NCBI RefSeq assembly: GCF_007858255.1
Contig: NZ_VFEU01000005.1
Span: 310,001-374,000 of the forward strand
Length of the DNA: 64,000 nt
Direction: 5' to 3'
Source of the DNA: Pseudomonas rhodesiae
GTDB lineage: Bacteria > Pseudomonadota > Gammaproteobacteria > Pseudomonadales > Pseudomonadaceae
How positions within the stretch are numbered: position 1 is the stretch's first letter; each line of letters opens with the position of its first letter. Shown here piece after piece: positions 35,879-45,367 of this stretch. The position numbers and the translations under genes were made by a program. The notes under the pieces were generated by a model that saw only the letters and a program-made list of their open reading frames with translations, did no database searches and was not told the origin of the DNA.

Positions 35879-36838
35879 TCAGGTATCGAGGCTGCCGCTG
35901 AGAAACTGCTGCAAACGGCGCTGCATCACCGGCCCGTCATTGCCCAAGCAGCCGATGGAAGAACCCGCCAGGTCGTTTTCGGCTAGGTCCGAAGCATCCC
36001 CGGCGATAAATAGCGGGCAATCCAGGGTTTGCGCCAGGCGGTTCAACCGCGCAGCCAGGTCGTGGTTATGGGCATGATTGGAGAAGATCACCAGCGCCTG
36101 GGGCTGGATCTTCTGGCAGACCAGCGTCAACTCGTCGAAAGGCTGGCCCATCCCGAGCACCCTCACGGCTAGGCCGTCGCGCGCTATCAGCAAGCCCGCC
36201 ACCAGCAATTCCAACTTACGGCATTCGCCCGGCAGAGCCGCCAGTAAAACCCGACGCGGTGCTGCGGCGCTTGCCAGTTGCAGACGCTGCGATACTTGCA
36301 TGCGCAGGAAGGCGTCGAAGAACAACCATTCACTGGCCTGGCCGAAGCGCCCTTGATGGCGCAGCAGCTCACTCCATAACGGCATCAGGATGTCCTGGAA
36401 TGCGACGCTGATCGGATAAGTGGCAAGCACCTGGCCGTACAGGCTCTCCAGTTGGCGGTCATCGAAGGCACTGATGGCCTGCCTTAGCCTTGCCTGTAAC
36501 TGCAGCCATTCATTCTCTTGCGGCGCAACCCCTTCGGCGCGGACCGCTTCGGCCTGGCGAGCATCGCGGGCAAGAATCTTGCCCACTTTACTGACCGCCA
36601 CCCCGCGCTCGACCCAACTGAGAATGCGATTGACCGTCTCAATATCGTGCCGAGAGTACAACCGATGCCCACTTTCGGTGCGCATTGGCTGGATCAGACC
36701 GTAGCGTCGCTCCCAGGCACGCAGGGTGACGGGGTTGATGCCTGTCATTCTGGACACTTCGCGGATCGGAAACAGCTCTTGGGAATCCGTCGAATCTGAA
36801 TGCGAAATACTATCAACAGGGGCAATGATCACAGGCAT
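35879..36838 (-). CDS. MerR-family regulator of LitR/CarH type, B12-binding residues replaced
   Basis: The 319-residue protein has a MerR winged helix-turn-helix (about 22-95: FPIREVSRMTGINPVTLRAWERRYGL). A helical bundle and a Rossmann-like cobalamin-type domain follow (about 110-310). In AdoB12-binding CarH/LitR the pocket carries W-x9-ExxH and a His axial ligand in PPGERHEIG. Here the matching positions read W171-x9-QVSQ and LPGECRKLE, with Arg207 in place of the His. It should therefore not bind AdoB12 and fits class II LitR, which in P. putida works with a short LOV protein. It is convergent with the unknown gene and divergent from the membrane protein and folMEX. Confidence 0.85.
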   Translation of the reverse strand: MPVIIAPVDSISHSDSTDSQELFPIREVSRMTGINPVTLRAWERRYGLIQPMRTESGHRLYSRHDIETVNRILSWVERGVAVSKVGKILARDARQAEAVRAEGVAPQENEWLQLQARLRQAISAFDDRQLESLYGQVLATYPISVAFQDILMPLWSELLRHQGRFGQASEWLFFDAFLRMQVSQRLQLASAAAPRRVLLAALPGECRKLELLVAGLLIARDGLAVRVLGMGQPFDELTLVCQKIQPQALVIFSNHAHNHDLAARLNRLAQTLDCPLFIAGDASDLAENDLAGSSIGCLGNDGPVMQRRLQQFLSGSLDT

Positions 36839-37052
36839 TTAAGACCAAAGAACCAACGGTAAGCGGGGCCTCATTTAACGCCTTTAAAGCTGTCTATTTC
36901 AAGGCCTGTGCTTTTCAGACCAATGTCGCTGGTGTATTGGCTGAATTCAGGAATAATCCTTGCCTGTTTTTTCCACGTCGCTGCATTACCCCGCAGCCTC
37001 GTCTGTGTGCCACCTACCCGGTCAAGCGCACCTGTCTATTTGGAGATACACA

Positions 37053-37613
37053 ATGTCTACCTCTCCCGTCACCCTGATGGTCGCCCGCCGTGTGGCCAAG
37101 GGACGCTACGAAGAACTGATGGCCTGGCTGCGCGAAGGCGAGCAATTGGCCACCGACTTCCCTGGTTACCTGGGCTCGGGCGTACTCGCGCCACCGCCCA
37201 ACGACGATGAGTTCCAGATCATTTTCCGGTTCGCCGATGAACAGACCCTGCACGCCTGGGAGTTTTCGGCGTCGCGCAGTGCATGGCTGAGCCGGGGCAG
37301 CGACTTGTTTGCCGACCCGTCCGAGCACCGTGTGCGTGGCATCGACGGTTGGTTCGGCGCAGTAGGTGCACGTCCACCGCGCTGGAAGCAGGCCGTGGCG
37401 ATCTGGCTGGCCTTTTTCCCGGTGTCGCTGCTGTTCAACTTTGTGTTGGGGCCGCTGCTCAACGGGCTGGAGCTGGTGCCTCGGGTGCTGGTCAGTACCC
37501 TGGCGCTGACGCCACTGATGGTTTACCTGTTCATCCCGCTGTCGACCCACCTGCTGGCGAACTGGCTGCACCCCACCCCGCCACCGCGCAAGGCCACCGA
37601 AGCGGCGGCGTAA
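37053..37613 (+). CDS. ABM-domain membrane protein
   Basis: This 186-residue protein starts at ATG 37053 behind GGAG. The N-terminal half (about 5-100) is an antibiotic-biosynthesis-monooxygenase-like ferredoxin fold (VTLMVARRVAKGRYEELMAWL). The C-terminal half has two hydrophobic helices (about 112-132 and 143-165). Proteins of this two-part type are common but uncharacterised. It is divergent from the LitR-type regulator and lies 57 bases before folM, so it may be the first gene of a light-responsive unit. Confidence 0.75.
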   Translation: MSTSPVTLMVARRVAKGRYEELMAWLREGEQLATDFPGYLGSGVLAPPPNDDEFQIIFRFADEQTLHAWEFSASRSAWLSRGSDLFADPSEHRVRGIDGWFGAVGARPPRWKQAVAIWLAFFPVSLLFNFVLGPLLNGLELVPRVLVSTLALTPLMVYLFIPLSTHLLANWLHPTPPPRKATEAAA

Positions 37614-37670
37614 ATACAGAGGCGGCGTGTCGCTGGTATGATTCGAGCCTGCCAGCGACGCGAGCCTCCC

Positions 37671-38381
37671 ATGACTGCAACGAACGCCCCGATCCTGATC
37701 ACCGGCGCCGGCCAGCGTGTCGGCCTGCATTGCGCCCATCGCCTGCTGGACGAGGGTCAACCGGTTATTTTCAGTTACCGCAGCGAACGCCCCGGCGTGC
37801 AGGCCTTGCGCGAACGCGGCGCGATCGGCATCTTCGCTGACTTCTCCAGCGAGGCCGGGGTGCTGGCGTTTATCGCGCAAGTGCACACCCGCACTCAAAG
37901 CCTGCGCGCGATCATTCATAACGCCTCGGCCTGGATCGCGGAAACCCCGGGTGATGAAAGCCGCGCGTTTATCGACATGTTCAATGTGCACATGCTTGCG
38001 CCGTACCTGATCAACCTGCATTGTTCACCTTTGCTGCAACGCTCTTCACCCGCCGATATCGTGCATATCAGCGATGACGTGGTGCGCAAGGGCAGCCGCC
38101 AGCACATCGCCTATTGCGCCACCAAGGCCGGGCTCGACAGCCTGACCCTGTCGTTCGCCGCGCAGTTCGCGCCGCGGATCAAGGTCAACGGCATTGCGCC
38201 GGCCATGGTGATGTTCAACGAGGGTGATGACGCGGCCTATCGCGCCAAAGTCCTGGCCAAATCGGCACTGGGCATCGAGCCCGGCCCCGACGTGATCTAC
38301 CAGAGCGTGCGTTACCTGTTGGATAACCCTTATGTCACCGGTACCACCCTGACCGTCAATGGCGGGCGGCATATCAAGTAA
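37671..38381 (+). CDS. folM: Dihydromonapterin reductase (SDR)
   Basis: FolM reduces dihydromonapterin to tetrahydromonapterin. The 236-residue SDR has ITGAGQRVG (about 10-18), HNASAW (about 80-85) and the catalytic AYCATKAG. I chose ATG 37671 (MTATNAPILI), placing the NADP motif at the usual position. It is directly followed by folE and folX, the other tetrahydromonapterin genes. In Pseudomonas this pterin serves phenylalanine hydroxylase. Confidence 0.88.
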   Translation: MTATNAPILITGAGQRVGLHCAHRLLDEGQPVIFSYRSERPGVQALRERGAIGIFADFSSEAGVLAFIAQVHTRTQSLRAIIHNASAWIAETPGDESRAFIDMFNVHMLAPYLINLHCSPLLQRSSPADIVHISDDVVRKGSRQHIAYCATKAGLDSLTLSFAAQFAPRIKVNGIAPAMVMFNEGDDAAYRAKVLAKSALGIEPGPDVIYQSVRYLLDNPYVTGTTLTVNGGRHIK

Positions 38382-38400
38382 GCCGTTTTGAGGATGTTGT

Positions 38401-38961
38401 ATGACCTTTTCCCTGCCCCACCATTACCGCGAGATCCTCATGGGCCTGGGCGAAGACCCGGAACGCGAAGGCTTGCTCGATACCCCCAAGCGCGCCGCCA
38501 AAGCCATGCAATACCTGTGTCATGGCTACGAGCAGAACCTGGAAGAGATCGTCAATGGCGCGCTGTTCGCCTCCGACAATGACGAGATGGTGATCCTCAA
38601 GGACATCGAGCTGTATTCGCTGTGCGAGCACCACCTGCTGCCCTTTATCGGCAAAGCCCATGTGGCGTATATCCCGACCGGCCGCGTGCTGGGCCTGTCG
38701 AAGCTGGCGCGCATCGTCGACATGTTCGCCCGACGCCTGCAGATCCAGGAAAACCTCACGCGGCAAATCGCCGATGCGATCCAGGAGGTCACCCAGGCCG
38801 CTGGCGTGGCCGTGGTGATCGAGGCCCAGCACATGTGCATGATGATGCGCGGCGTGGAGAAACAGAATTCAACCATGAACACCTCGGTGATGCTCGGCGC
38901 GTTTCGCGAGTCGAACACCACGCGCATGGAGTTCCTGCAACTGATTGGACGGAGCAAGTAG
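38401..38961 (+). CDS. folE: GTP cyclohydrolase I
   Basis: FolE turns GTP into dihydroneopterin triphosphate, the entry step for folate and pterin cofactors. The 186-residue protein has the zinc motif [10 protein letters not shown] (about 73-82), the second Cys in [10 protein letters not shown] (about 143-152), and the conserved [12 protein letters not shown]. It lies between folM and folX. Pseudomonads often carry more than one GTP cyclohydrolase, so this copy may be dedicated to monapterin or to light-induced pterin supply. Confidence 0.96.
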   Translation: MTFSLPHHYREILMGLGEDPEREGLLDTPKRAAKAMQYLCHGYEQNLEEIVNGALFASDNDEMVILKDIELYSLCEHHLLPFIGKAHVAYIPTGRVLGLSKLARIVDMFARRLQIQENLTRQIADAIQEVTQAAGVAVVIEAQHMCMMMRGVEKQNSTMNTSVMLGAFRESNTTRMEFLQLIGRSK

Positions 38962-38963
38962 CA

Positions 38964-39335
38964 ATGCCACAACTTCAACCAGGCATGGCGCGCATCCGGG
39001 TCAAGGACCTGTGCCTGCGTACCTATATCGGCATCAATGAGGACGAAATCCTCAATAAGCAGGACGTGCTGATCAACCTGACCATCCTGTATGCCGCCCA
39101 GGAAGCCGTGCGCGACAACGACATCGACCACGCGCTGAACTACCGCACCATCACCAAGGCCATCATTGCCCATGTGGAGGGCAACCGCTTTGCCCTGCTG
39201 GAGCGCCTGACTCAGGAACTGTTGGACCTGGTGATGAGCAACGCATCGGTGCTGTATGCCGAAGTCGAAGTGGACAAGCCCCACGCGCTGCGGTTTGCCG
39301 AGTCGGTGTCGATAACGTTAGCTGCAAGCCGCTAG
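38964..39335 (+). CDS. folX: Dihydroneopterin triphosphate 2'-epimerase
   Basis: FolX epimerises dihydroneopterin triphosphate to the monapterin form. The 123-residue protein is of FolB/FolX fold, with [14 protein letters not shown] near the start and [12 protein letters not shown] in the middle. The ATG at 38964 follows the folE stop by 2 bases. Together folM, folE and folX make tetrahydromonapterin. Confidence 0.92.
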   Translation: MPQLQPGMARIRVKDLCLRTYIGINEDEILNKQDVLINLTILYAAQEAVRDNDIDHALNYRTITKAIIAHVEGNRFALLERLTQELLDLVMSNASVLYAEVEVDKPHALRFAESVSITLAASR

Positions 39336-39403
39336 CTACAAGCTGCAAGCTAAAGGCCAACCCCATTCCAACTTGCAGCTTGAAGCTCACCCGCTTGAAG
39401 CTG
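39321..39403. repeat. gcaagct-type repeat with inverted copies
   Basis: Units such as agctacaagctgcaagct and inverted acttgcagcttgaagct occur between folX and the DUF1244 gene, slightly overlapping the folX 3' end. It is the same family as at 17839-17904. Confidence 0.65.
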
Positions 39404-39420
39404 CCTCGAAGAGCCCCACT

Positions 39421-39717
39421 ATGAACGATCAACAACGCCTCGAACTCGAAGCCGCCGCCTTCCGCCGACTGGTAGCGCATCTGGACAGCCGCAAGGACGT
39501 GCAGAATATCGACCTGATGAACCTCGCCGGCTTCTGCCGCAATTGCCTGTCCAAGTGGTACAAGGCCGAGGCCGATGAGCGCCAGATCGAGCTGAGCCTC
39601 GATGACGCCCGTGAAGTGGTGTACGGCATGCCGTACGCCGAGTGGAAAGCCCAATACCAGAAAGAAGCCAGCGCCGAGCAACAGGCCGCGTTCGCTCAAG
39701 GAAAACCCCATGACTGA
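39421..39717 (+). CDS. DUF1244 family protein
   Basis: This 98-residue soluble protein has the DUF1244 pattern: AAAFRRLVAHLDSR, NIDLMNLAGFCRNCLSKWYKAEA (about 37-60) with two Cys, and YGMPYAEWKAQYQ (about 68-80). No function is established for the family. It overlaps the next gene by 8 bases and lies downstream of folX, so it may belong to the same transcript. Confidence 0.87.
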   Translation: MNDQQRLELEAAAFRRLVAHLDSRKDVQNIDLMNLAGFCRNCLSKWYKAEADERQIELSLDDAREVVYGMPYAEWKAQYQKEASAEQQAAFAQGKPHD

Positions 39718-40051
39718 TCTGAACACTCTGCGCGCCAGCCTTAACAGTGGCGAGCACGTTTTTGCCGATACCCTGGCGTTTGTCGCGGCCGGTTACGATT
39801 ACCAGCCCCAAGCGTTCACCAATGGCAACGTGGAAAACGCCGCTTTGCAGAACGAAGGTTCGTGCAAGACCCTGGGATTGGCCCTGCTGGAAGGCTTGAG
39901 CGTTCAGGAAGCGCTACTGGCGTTTGGGGAGCACTACCGTGCGGTGGTGGCCACGCCGGAGGGCAGTGACCATGGCAATATTCGCGCGTTGATGGCCCAT
40001 GGGTTGGCCGGGGTGAAATTTGCGGCACCGCCCCTGACGCGCAAGTCCTGA
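39710..40051 (+). CDS. HopJ-type family protein
   Basis: This 113-residue protein resembles the family named after the P. syringae type III effector candidate HopJ (FAAGYDYQPQAFTNGNVENAALQNEGSCKTL..EALLAFGEHYR..HGNIRALM). The family is widespread in non-pathogens, and no hrp box or secretion genes are near, so effector function should not be assumed. It is translationally coupled to the DUF1244 gene. Confidence 0.82.
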   Translation: MTDLNTLRASLNSGEHVFADTLAFVAAGYDYQPQAFTNGNVENAALQNEGSCKTLGLALLEGLSVQEALLAFGEHYRAVVATPEGSDHGNIRALMAHGLAGVKFAAPPLTRKS

Positions 40052-40122
40052 GTCAGATGCAGGTAATAGACTTGCCCAGATAGGGTCAGGTCAGCCAACT
40101 ATTCTGCAGCGGGTACATCTGC

Positions 40123-40228
40123 ATCGGGGGCAAGCCCCCTCCCACAAATCTGATCGGGTCCATGCCTCCACAATGCGCCAAGCTGAAGGCAAACGCAGAT
40201 TCAGTGTGGGAGGGGGCTTGCCCCCGAT
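40123..40228. repeat. REP doublet in the opposite arrangement
   Basis: Two perfect 23-base copies (40123-40145 and 40206-40228) of the same REP as at 20871 are separated by 60 bases. Their order is reversed compared with the doublet at 20871-20957. It lies between the convergent hopJ-like and trxB genes. Confidence 0.9.
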
Positions 40229-40238
40229 AGCGGTGTCC

Positions 40239-40269
40239 AAAAAAAACCGGCCTCGCAGCCGGTTTTTTT
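40239..40269 (-). terminator. Terminator after trxB
   Basis: The minus strand reads AAAAAACCGGCTGCGAGG then CCGGTTTTTT: a GC stem with a long T-run 12 bases past the trxB stop. It can also work on the plus strand. Confidence 0.85.
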
Positions 40270-40280
40270 ATATGGGCACT

Positions 40281-41252
<972 letters not shown>

Positions 41253-41537
41253 CTATCGACCGCCCGAACCACAAGACGGCTGGAATAAAAAAAGGACTGC
41301 GAAGCACTTGGGGAAGGCTTGAACTCGCAGATCCTGAAAAATAATGGGTGCAGCGTATAGAGGGGGGCAAGATTAAGGAAATACGGATTAACAATCCAGC
41401 TCATAGGCGGTCTCTATGCAGTCGACGCCCTTGATCGACGCGTTTGTTACCTTTGATGTCGTCGCGCTGACCACGCTTTCGCCCTGAAGACAAAGCCGGT
41501 AAGGTCGGCGCGTTCGTCATTCTGCTCGGAGTTCATC

Positions 41538-42323
41538 ATGCCCGCCCCTGTACTTTCCGGCCCGCAATACCTGCGCGAGGGCCTCAAACTGGTGTTGAGC
41601 CCCGGCCTGCGTTTGTTTGTGCTGCTGCCGCTGGCGATCAACCTGATCTTGTTCGTCGGCCTGATCTATTTTGCCGGCCATCAGTTCAGCCTGTGGGTCG
41701 ATCACTTGATGCCGACCCTGCCCAGTTGGCTGAGTTTTCTCAATTATCTGCTGTGGCCATTGTTTGTGGTGCTGGTGGTGCTGATGGTGTTTTTCACCTT
41801 CACGATGCTCGCCAACATCATCGCGGCACCGTTCAATGGCTTCCTGGCGGAGAAGGTCGAAGTGGTGGTGCGGGGCACCGATGACTTCCCGCCCTTCAGT
41901 TGGGGCGAACTGATCGCCATGGTTCCCCGCACCCTGGCCCGGGAAATGCGCAAGCTGGGTTACTTCCTGCCACGGGCCATCGGCCTGTTTATCCTGTCGT
42001 TCATTCCGGTGGTCAACCTGGTCGCCGCACCGCTGTGGCTGCTGTTCGGCGTATGGATGATGGCGATCCAGTACATCGACTACCCGGCGGACAACCACAA
42101 ACTGGGCTGGAACGAAATGCTCGCCTGGCTGCGCCAGAAACGCTGGCAGAGCATGAGCTTCGGCGGCGTCGTCTATCTGGTGCTATTGGTGCCGGTGGTC
42201 AACCTGTTGATGATGCCGGCGGCGGTGGCCGGCGCAACGCTGTTCTGGGTGCGTGAGCAGGGGGCCGAGGCCATGGCGCAGCAACACAAAGCGACACCCG
42301 TCATAAATCCATCATCCCGATGA
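41538..42323 (+). CDS. cysZ: Sulfate transporter CysZ
   Basis: This 261-residue membrane protein of the CysZ/EI24 family supports sulfate uptake. Four to six hydrophobic segments are visible, with the family segment [21 protein letters not shown] (about 90-110). Length matches CysZ. It is divergent from trxB, which is a frequent neighbourhood in Pseudomonas and fits a shared role in sulfur and redox metabolism. Confidence 0.9.
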   Translation: MPAPVLSGPQYLREGLKLVLSPGLRLFVLLPLAINLILFVGLIYFAGHQFSLWVDHLMPTLPSWLSFLNYLLWPLFVVLVVLMVFFTFTMLANIIAAPFNGFLAEKVEVVVRGTDDFPPFSWGELIAMVPRTLAREMRKLGYFLPRAIGLFILSFIPVVNLVAAPLWLLFGVWMMAIQYIDYPADNHKLGWNEMLAWLRQKRWQSMSFGGVVYLVLLVPVVNLLMMPAAVAGATLFWVREQGAEAMAQQHKATPVINPSSR

Positions 42324-42360
42324 CACATTGACGACATGGCCCACAGTGAGACTGTGGGTC

Positions 42361-43563
42361 ATGACGACAGCTTCGCTTCACATCACCCTGATTACCGAAA
42401 CCTTCCCGCCAGAGATCAACGGGGTGGCCAATACCCTCGGCCGCTTGTGCGATGGTTTGCGCGCCCGTGGCCATCAAGTCGAACTGGTGCGCCCACGCCA
42501 GAGCGTTGACCAGAGCCGCCCGAGCGACGCCCAATTGCTACTGTGCCGTGGCTGGCCGCTGCCAGGTTATCCGGGGCTGCAATGGGGCCAATCGTCGATG
42601 CACAAGTTACTACGACGCTGGACACGTCAGCGCCCGGATGTGCTGTACATCGCCACCGAAGGCCCCTTGGGGTTGTCGGCGTTGCGCGCGGCGCGGCGTT
42701 TGGGGATCAGCGTGGTCAGTGGTTTCCACACCAATTTCCAGCAGTACTCGAACCAATATGGTCTGAGCCTGTTAAGCCGGATGGTCACCCACTATCTGCG
42801 CTGGTTCCATAACCGTTCCAGCTTGACGCTGGTGCCCAGCGCCAGCCAACGCCTGGAACTGGAACGCCGGCATTTCGAGCGCCTGGGCATGCTGTCGCGC
42901 GGCGTCGACAGCCAACTCTTCCACCCGGCCAAACGCGACAATGCACTGCGCGACAGTTGGGGGTTAGGCAACGAGGATGTGGCGGTGCTGCATGTCGGGC
43001 GACTGGCCCAGGAAAAAAACCTCGGGTTGCTCAAACGTTGCTTCGAGTCCTTGCAGACCACTTATCCACAGCGCCGACTGAAATTAATCATCGTCGGCGA
43101 CGGCCCACAGCGGCCTCAACTGGAGCGCGACCTCCCGGACGCAATCTTCTGCGGCACCCAGCGCGGCGAGACCCTGGCCAGGCACTATGCCTCGGGGGAC
43201 CTGTTCCTGTTTCCGAGCCTCACAGAAACCTTCGGCAATGTTGTGTTGGAAGCCATGGCCTCAGGATTGGGCGTGGTGGCGTACGATCAGGCGGCCGCGA
43301 CCCAGCACATCCGCCATGGCTATAACGGTGTGCTGGCGATGCCTGGAGATGAGGACGCGTTTTGCGATGCGGCCAACTGGCTACTCGAAGAACGCGAAAG
43401 TTTGCGCAGGGCACGCTTGAATGCACGCCAGCATGCGAGCCGCCAAGGCTGGCCGGCGATCATTGAGCAGTTCGAGCGCCAATTGCGCGGTGTCTGCGAG
43501 GGCGGGCACCTGGCACCCGCCCTGTCGCCGCTTACACCAGGGTCGTCAACGCCTCACGACTGA
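42361..43563 (+). CDS. Family 4 glycosyltransferase (mannosyltransferase MgtA-like)
   Basis: This 400-residue GT-B enzyme starts at ATG 42361 (MTTASLHITLITETFPPEINGVANTL). The N-terminal acceptor domain ends near residue 180. The C-terminal donor domain has LHVGRLAQEKN (about 211-221), IVGDGPQRPQLE, and the retaining-enzyme pattern PSLTETFGNVVLEAMASG. It resembles GDP-mannose-dependent alpha-mannosyltransferases acting on lipids. Its end overlaps the convergent OYE gene by 32 bases. Confidence 0.85.
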   Translation: MTTASLHITLITETFPPEINGVANTLGRLCDGLRARGHQVELVRPRQSVDQSRPSDAQLLLCRGWPLPGYPGLQWGQSSMHKLLRRWTRQRPDVLYIATEGPLGLSALRAARRLGISVVSGFHTNFQQYSNQYGLSLLSRMVTHYLRWFHNRSSLTLVPSASQRLELERRHFERLGMLSRGVDSQLFHPAKRDNALRDSWGLGNEDVAVLHVGRLAQEKNLGLLKRCFESLQTTYPQRRLKLIIVGDGPQRPQLERDLPDAIFCGTQRGETLARHYASGDLFLFPSLTETFGNVVLEAMASGLGVVAYDQAAATQHIRHGYNGVLAMPGDEDAFCDAANWLLEERESLRRARLNARQHASRQGWPAIIEQFERQLRGVCEGGHLAPALSPLTPGSSTPHD

Positions 43564-44635
43564 ACGGCAGGATGTCGGCTTCGCGGCCTTCGCGCACCTT
43601 GACGGCCCAATCCGGGTCCACCAGCAGCGCACGACCTACGGCAACCAAGTCGAACTCATCGTTGTTCAGACGCTCCAGCAGTTTTTCCAGGCTGGCCGGT
43701 TGGGCGACCTTATCGGTGTTGACCATAAATTGCAGGAACTCGCCATCCAAGCCGACGCTGCCGACGGTGATGGTGGGTTTACCGGTGAGCTGGCGAGTCC
43801 AGCCGGCCAGATTAAGGTCGGAACCTTCGAACTCCGGCTCCCAAAAACGCCGCGTGGAGCAGTGGAAAATATCCACACCCGCGTCAGATAGCGGCTTGAG
43901 AAACTCACCCAGCGCTTCGGGGGTTTGTACCAGACGCGCGGTGTAGTCCTGTTGTTTCCACTGGGAGAAACGGAAGATGATCGGAAAGTCCGGGCCCACA
44001 GCGGCGCGGGTTGCTTGGATCAGCTCGATGGCGAACCGCGAGCGGTTGGCCAGGCTGCCGCCGTACTCGTCGGTGCGCTGGTTGCTGCCTTCCCAGAAGA
44101 ACTGGTCTACCAGATAGCCGTGGGCGCCGTGGATTTCCACGCCGTCCATGCCGATACGCTGCGCGTCTTTAGCCGCTTGTGCGAAGGCGGCGATGACGTC
44201 CTGGATATCCTGGGCGGTCATACCGTGGACGACCACGTTGCCATCCTTGAGTTTTTCCATCGGGCCGTAGGCCGGTACGCTAGCGTCTGGCTCGGTGCCT
44301 ATGCGGCGTACGCTGCCTACATGCCACAACTGCGGGACAATCTTGCCACCCTCGGCGTGCACGGCGTCCACCACTTTCTTCCAACCGGCCAGAGCAGCTT
44401 CGCCATAGAAATGCGGGACGTTCGAGTAGCCGTTGGAGGCTTTATGACCCACCACGGTGCCTTCGGTAATGATCAGACCCACGCCTGCGGCGGCACGGCG
44501 GCGGTAATACTCGACAACCTTGGCATTGGGCACGCCGCCGGGCGAGAACGAACGGGTCATCGGCGCCATGACCACACGGGTCGGCAAGTGCAGCGCACCG
44601 AGCTGGAACGGTTTGAACAAGGCTTGGGCAGGCAT
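43532..44635 (-). CDS. NADH:flavin oxidoreductase, old yellow enzyme family
   Basis: This 367-residue FMN-dependent ene-reductase starts at ATG 44635 (MPAQALFKPFQLG). The TIM-barrel signatures are VVMAPMTRSFS (about 20-30), IVPQLWHVGS, and EIHGAHGYLVDQFFWEGSNQRTDEYGG (about 170-200) with the substrate-binding His pair. The family reduces activated C=C bonds or nitro compounds. The physiological substrate is unknown. Confidence 0.9.
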   Translation of the reverse strand: MPAQALFKPFQLGALHLPTRVVMAPMTRSFSPGGVPNAKVVEYYRRRAAAGVGLIITEGTVVGHKASNGYSNVPHFYGEAALAGWKKVVDAVHAEGGKIVPQLWHVGSVRRIGTEPDASVPAYGPMEKLKDGNVVVHGMTAQDIQDVIAAFAQAAKDAQRIGMDGVEIHGAHGYLVDQFFWEGSNQRTDEYGGSLANRSRFAIELIQATRAAVGPDFPIIFRFSQWKQQDYTARLVQTPEALGEFLKPLSDAGVDIFHCSTRRFWEPEFEGSDLNLAGWTRQLTGKPTITVGSVGLDGEFLQFMVNTDKVAQPASLEKLLERLNNDEFDLVAVGRALLVDPDWAVKVREGREADILPFSREALTTLV

Positions 44636-44741
44636 GGGAGCACTCCACAAAGGGCTGGATTTATGATGCGGATAATATGGCCAGCATCGTGTGTGGAGTA
44701 GCACTATTGATCTGAGTGATTAAGGCTTAGAAACGCCGAAC

Positions 44742-44777
44742 ACCTGCAGGCGCAAACATGCTTGCGCCCGCAGGTGA
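44742..44777. terminator. Hairpin downstream of the glutathione peroxidase gene
   Basis: Arms cacctgc (44742-44748) and gcaggtg (44771-44777), with inner pairing gcgcaa/ttgcgc, form a strong hairpin just past the stop. It lacks a T-run, so it is only a possible transcript end. Confidence 0.5.
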
Positions 44778-44783
44778 GGGGGA

Positions 44784-45266
44784 TCAGGACAAGGCTTTTT
44801 CGATGGCCTGAATGACCGTCGGATCATCCGGCGCCGTGCGCGGCGAGAAGCGCGCAAGCACGCGGCCATCTTTACCCAGCAGGAATTTTTCGAAGTTCCA
44901 GGTGATATCCCCAGGAAACTCGGCACCCTCGCCCGCCAGCAAGCGGTACAGCTGGTGACGCTCAGGGCCGTTCACGTCGAGTTTGCTACCCAGGGGGAAG
45001 GTCACGCCGTAATTCAGGCTGCAGAACGCGCGGATTTCTTCCTCGCTGCCGGGTTCCTGGCCCGCAAACTGGTTGCACGGCAGGCCCAGCACGGTAAATC
45101 CGCGGCCTTTGTATTGTTTATAGAGGTTTTCCAACGCCGCATATTGCGGGGTCAAACCGCACTTGGACGCAACGTTGACCACCAGCACAACTTGCCCCTT
45201 GAAAGGCGCCAGCGGCAGCTCCTGTCCGTCTAAAGCTTTGAGTTTCAGGTCGTGGAAAGCACTCAT
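44784..45266 (-). CDS. Glutathione peroxidase (thiol type)
   Basis: This 160-residue thiol peroxidase of the GPx fold starts at ATG 45266 (MSAFHDLKLKALDG). The active-site Cys36 is in NVASKCGLTPQY, with Gln in LPCNQFAGQEPG and Trp in ITWNFEKFLL completing the tetrad. A Cys replaces selenocysteine, as usual in bacteria. Many such enzymes use thioredoxin rather than glutathione. Confidence 0.93.
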   Translation of the reverse strand: MSAFHDLKLKALDGQELPLAPFKGQVVLVVNVASKCGLTPQYAALENLYKQYKGRGFTVLGLPCNQFAGQEPGSEEEIRAFCSLNYGVTFPLGSKLDVNGPERHQLYRLLAGEGAEFPGDITWNFEKFLLGKDGRVLARFSPRTAPDDPTVIQAIEKALS

Positions 45267-45367
45267 GACGAACTCCAGATATCCCATGTTCTATGCATTG
45301 CGGCTGTTCGAGAGTACAGACCGCAAGCCTGCAATCATAGACGGCGATTACAAAACCCGCCTGCGGG

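Noticed and set aside
39710..40051. Type III secretion effector locus
   Set aside because: Only the family name suggests it. There is no hrp promoter, chaperone or secretion gene in the window.
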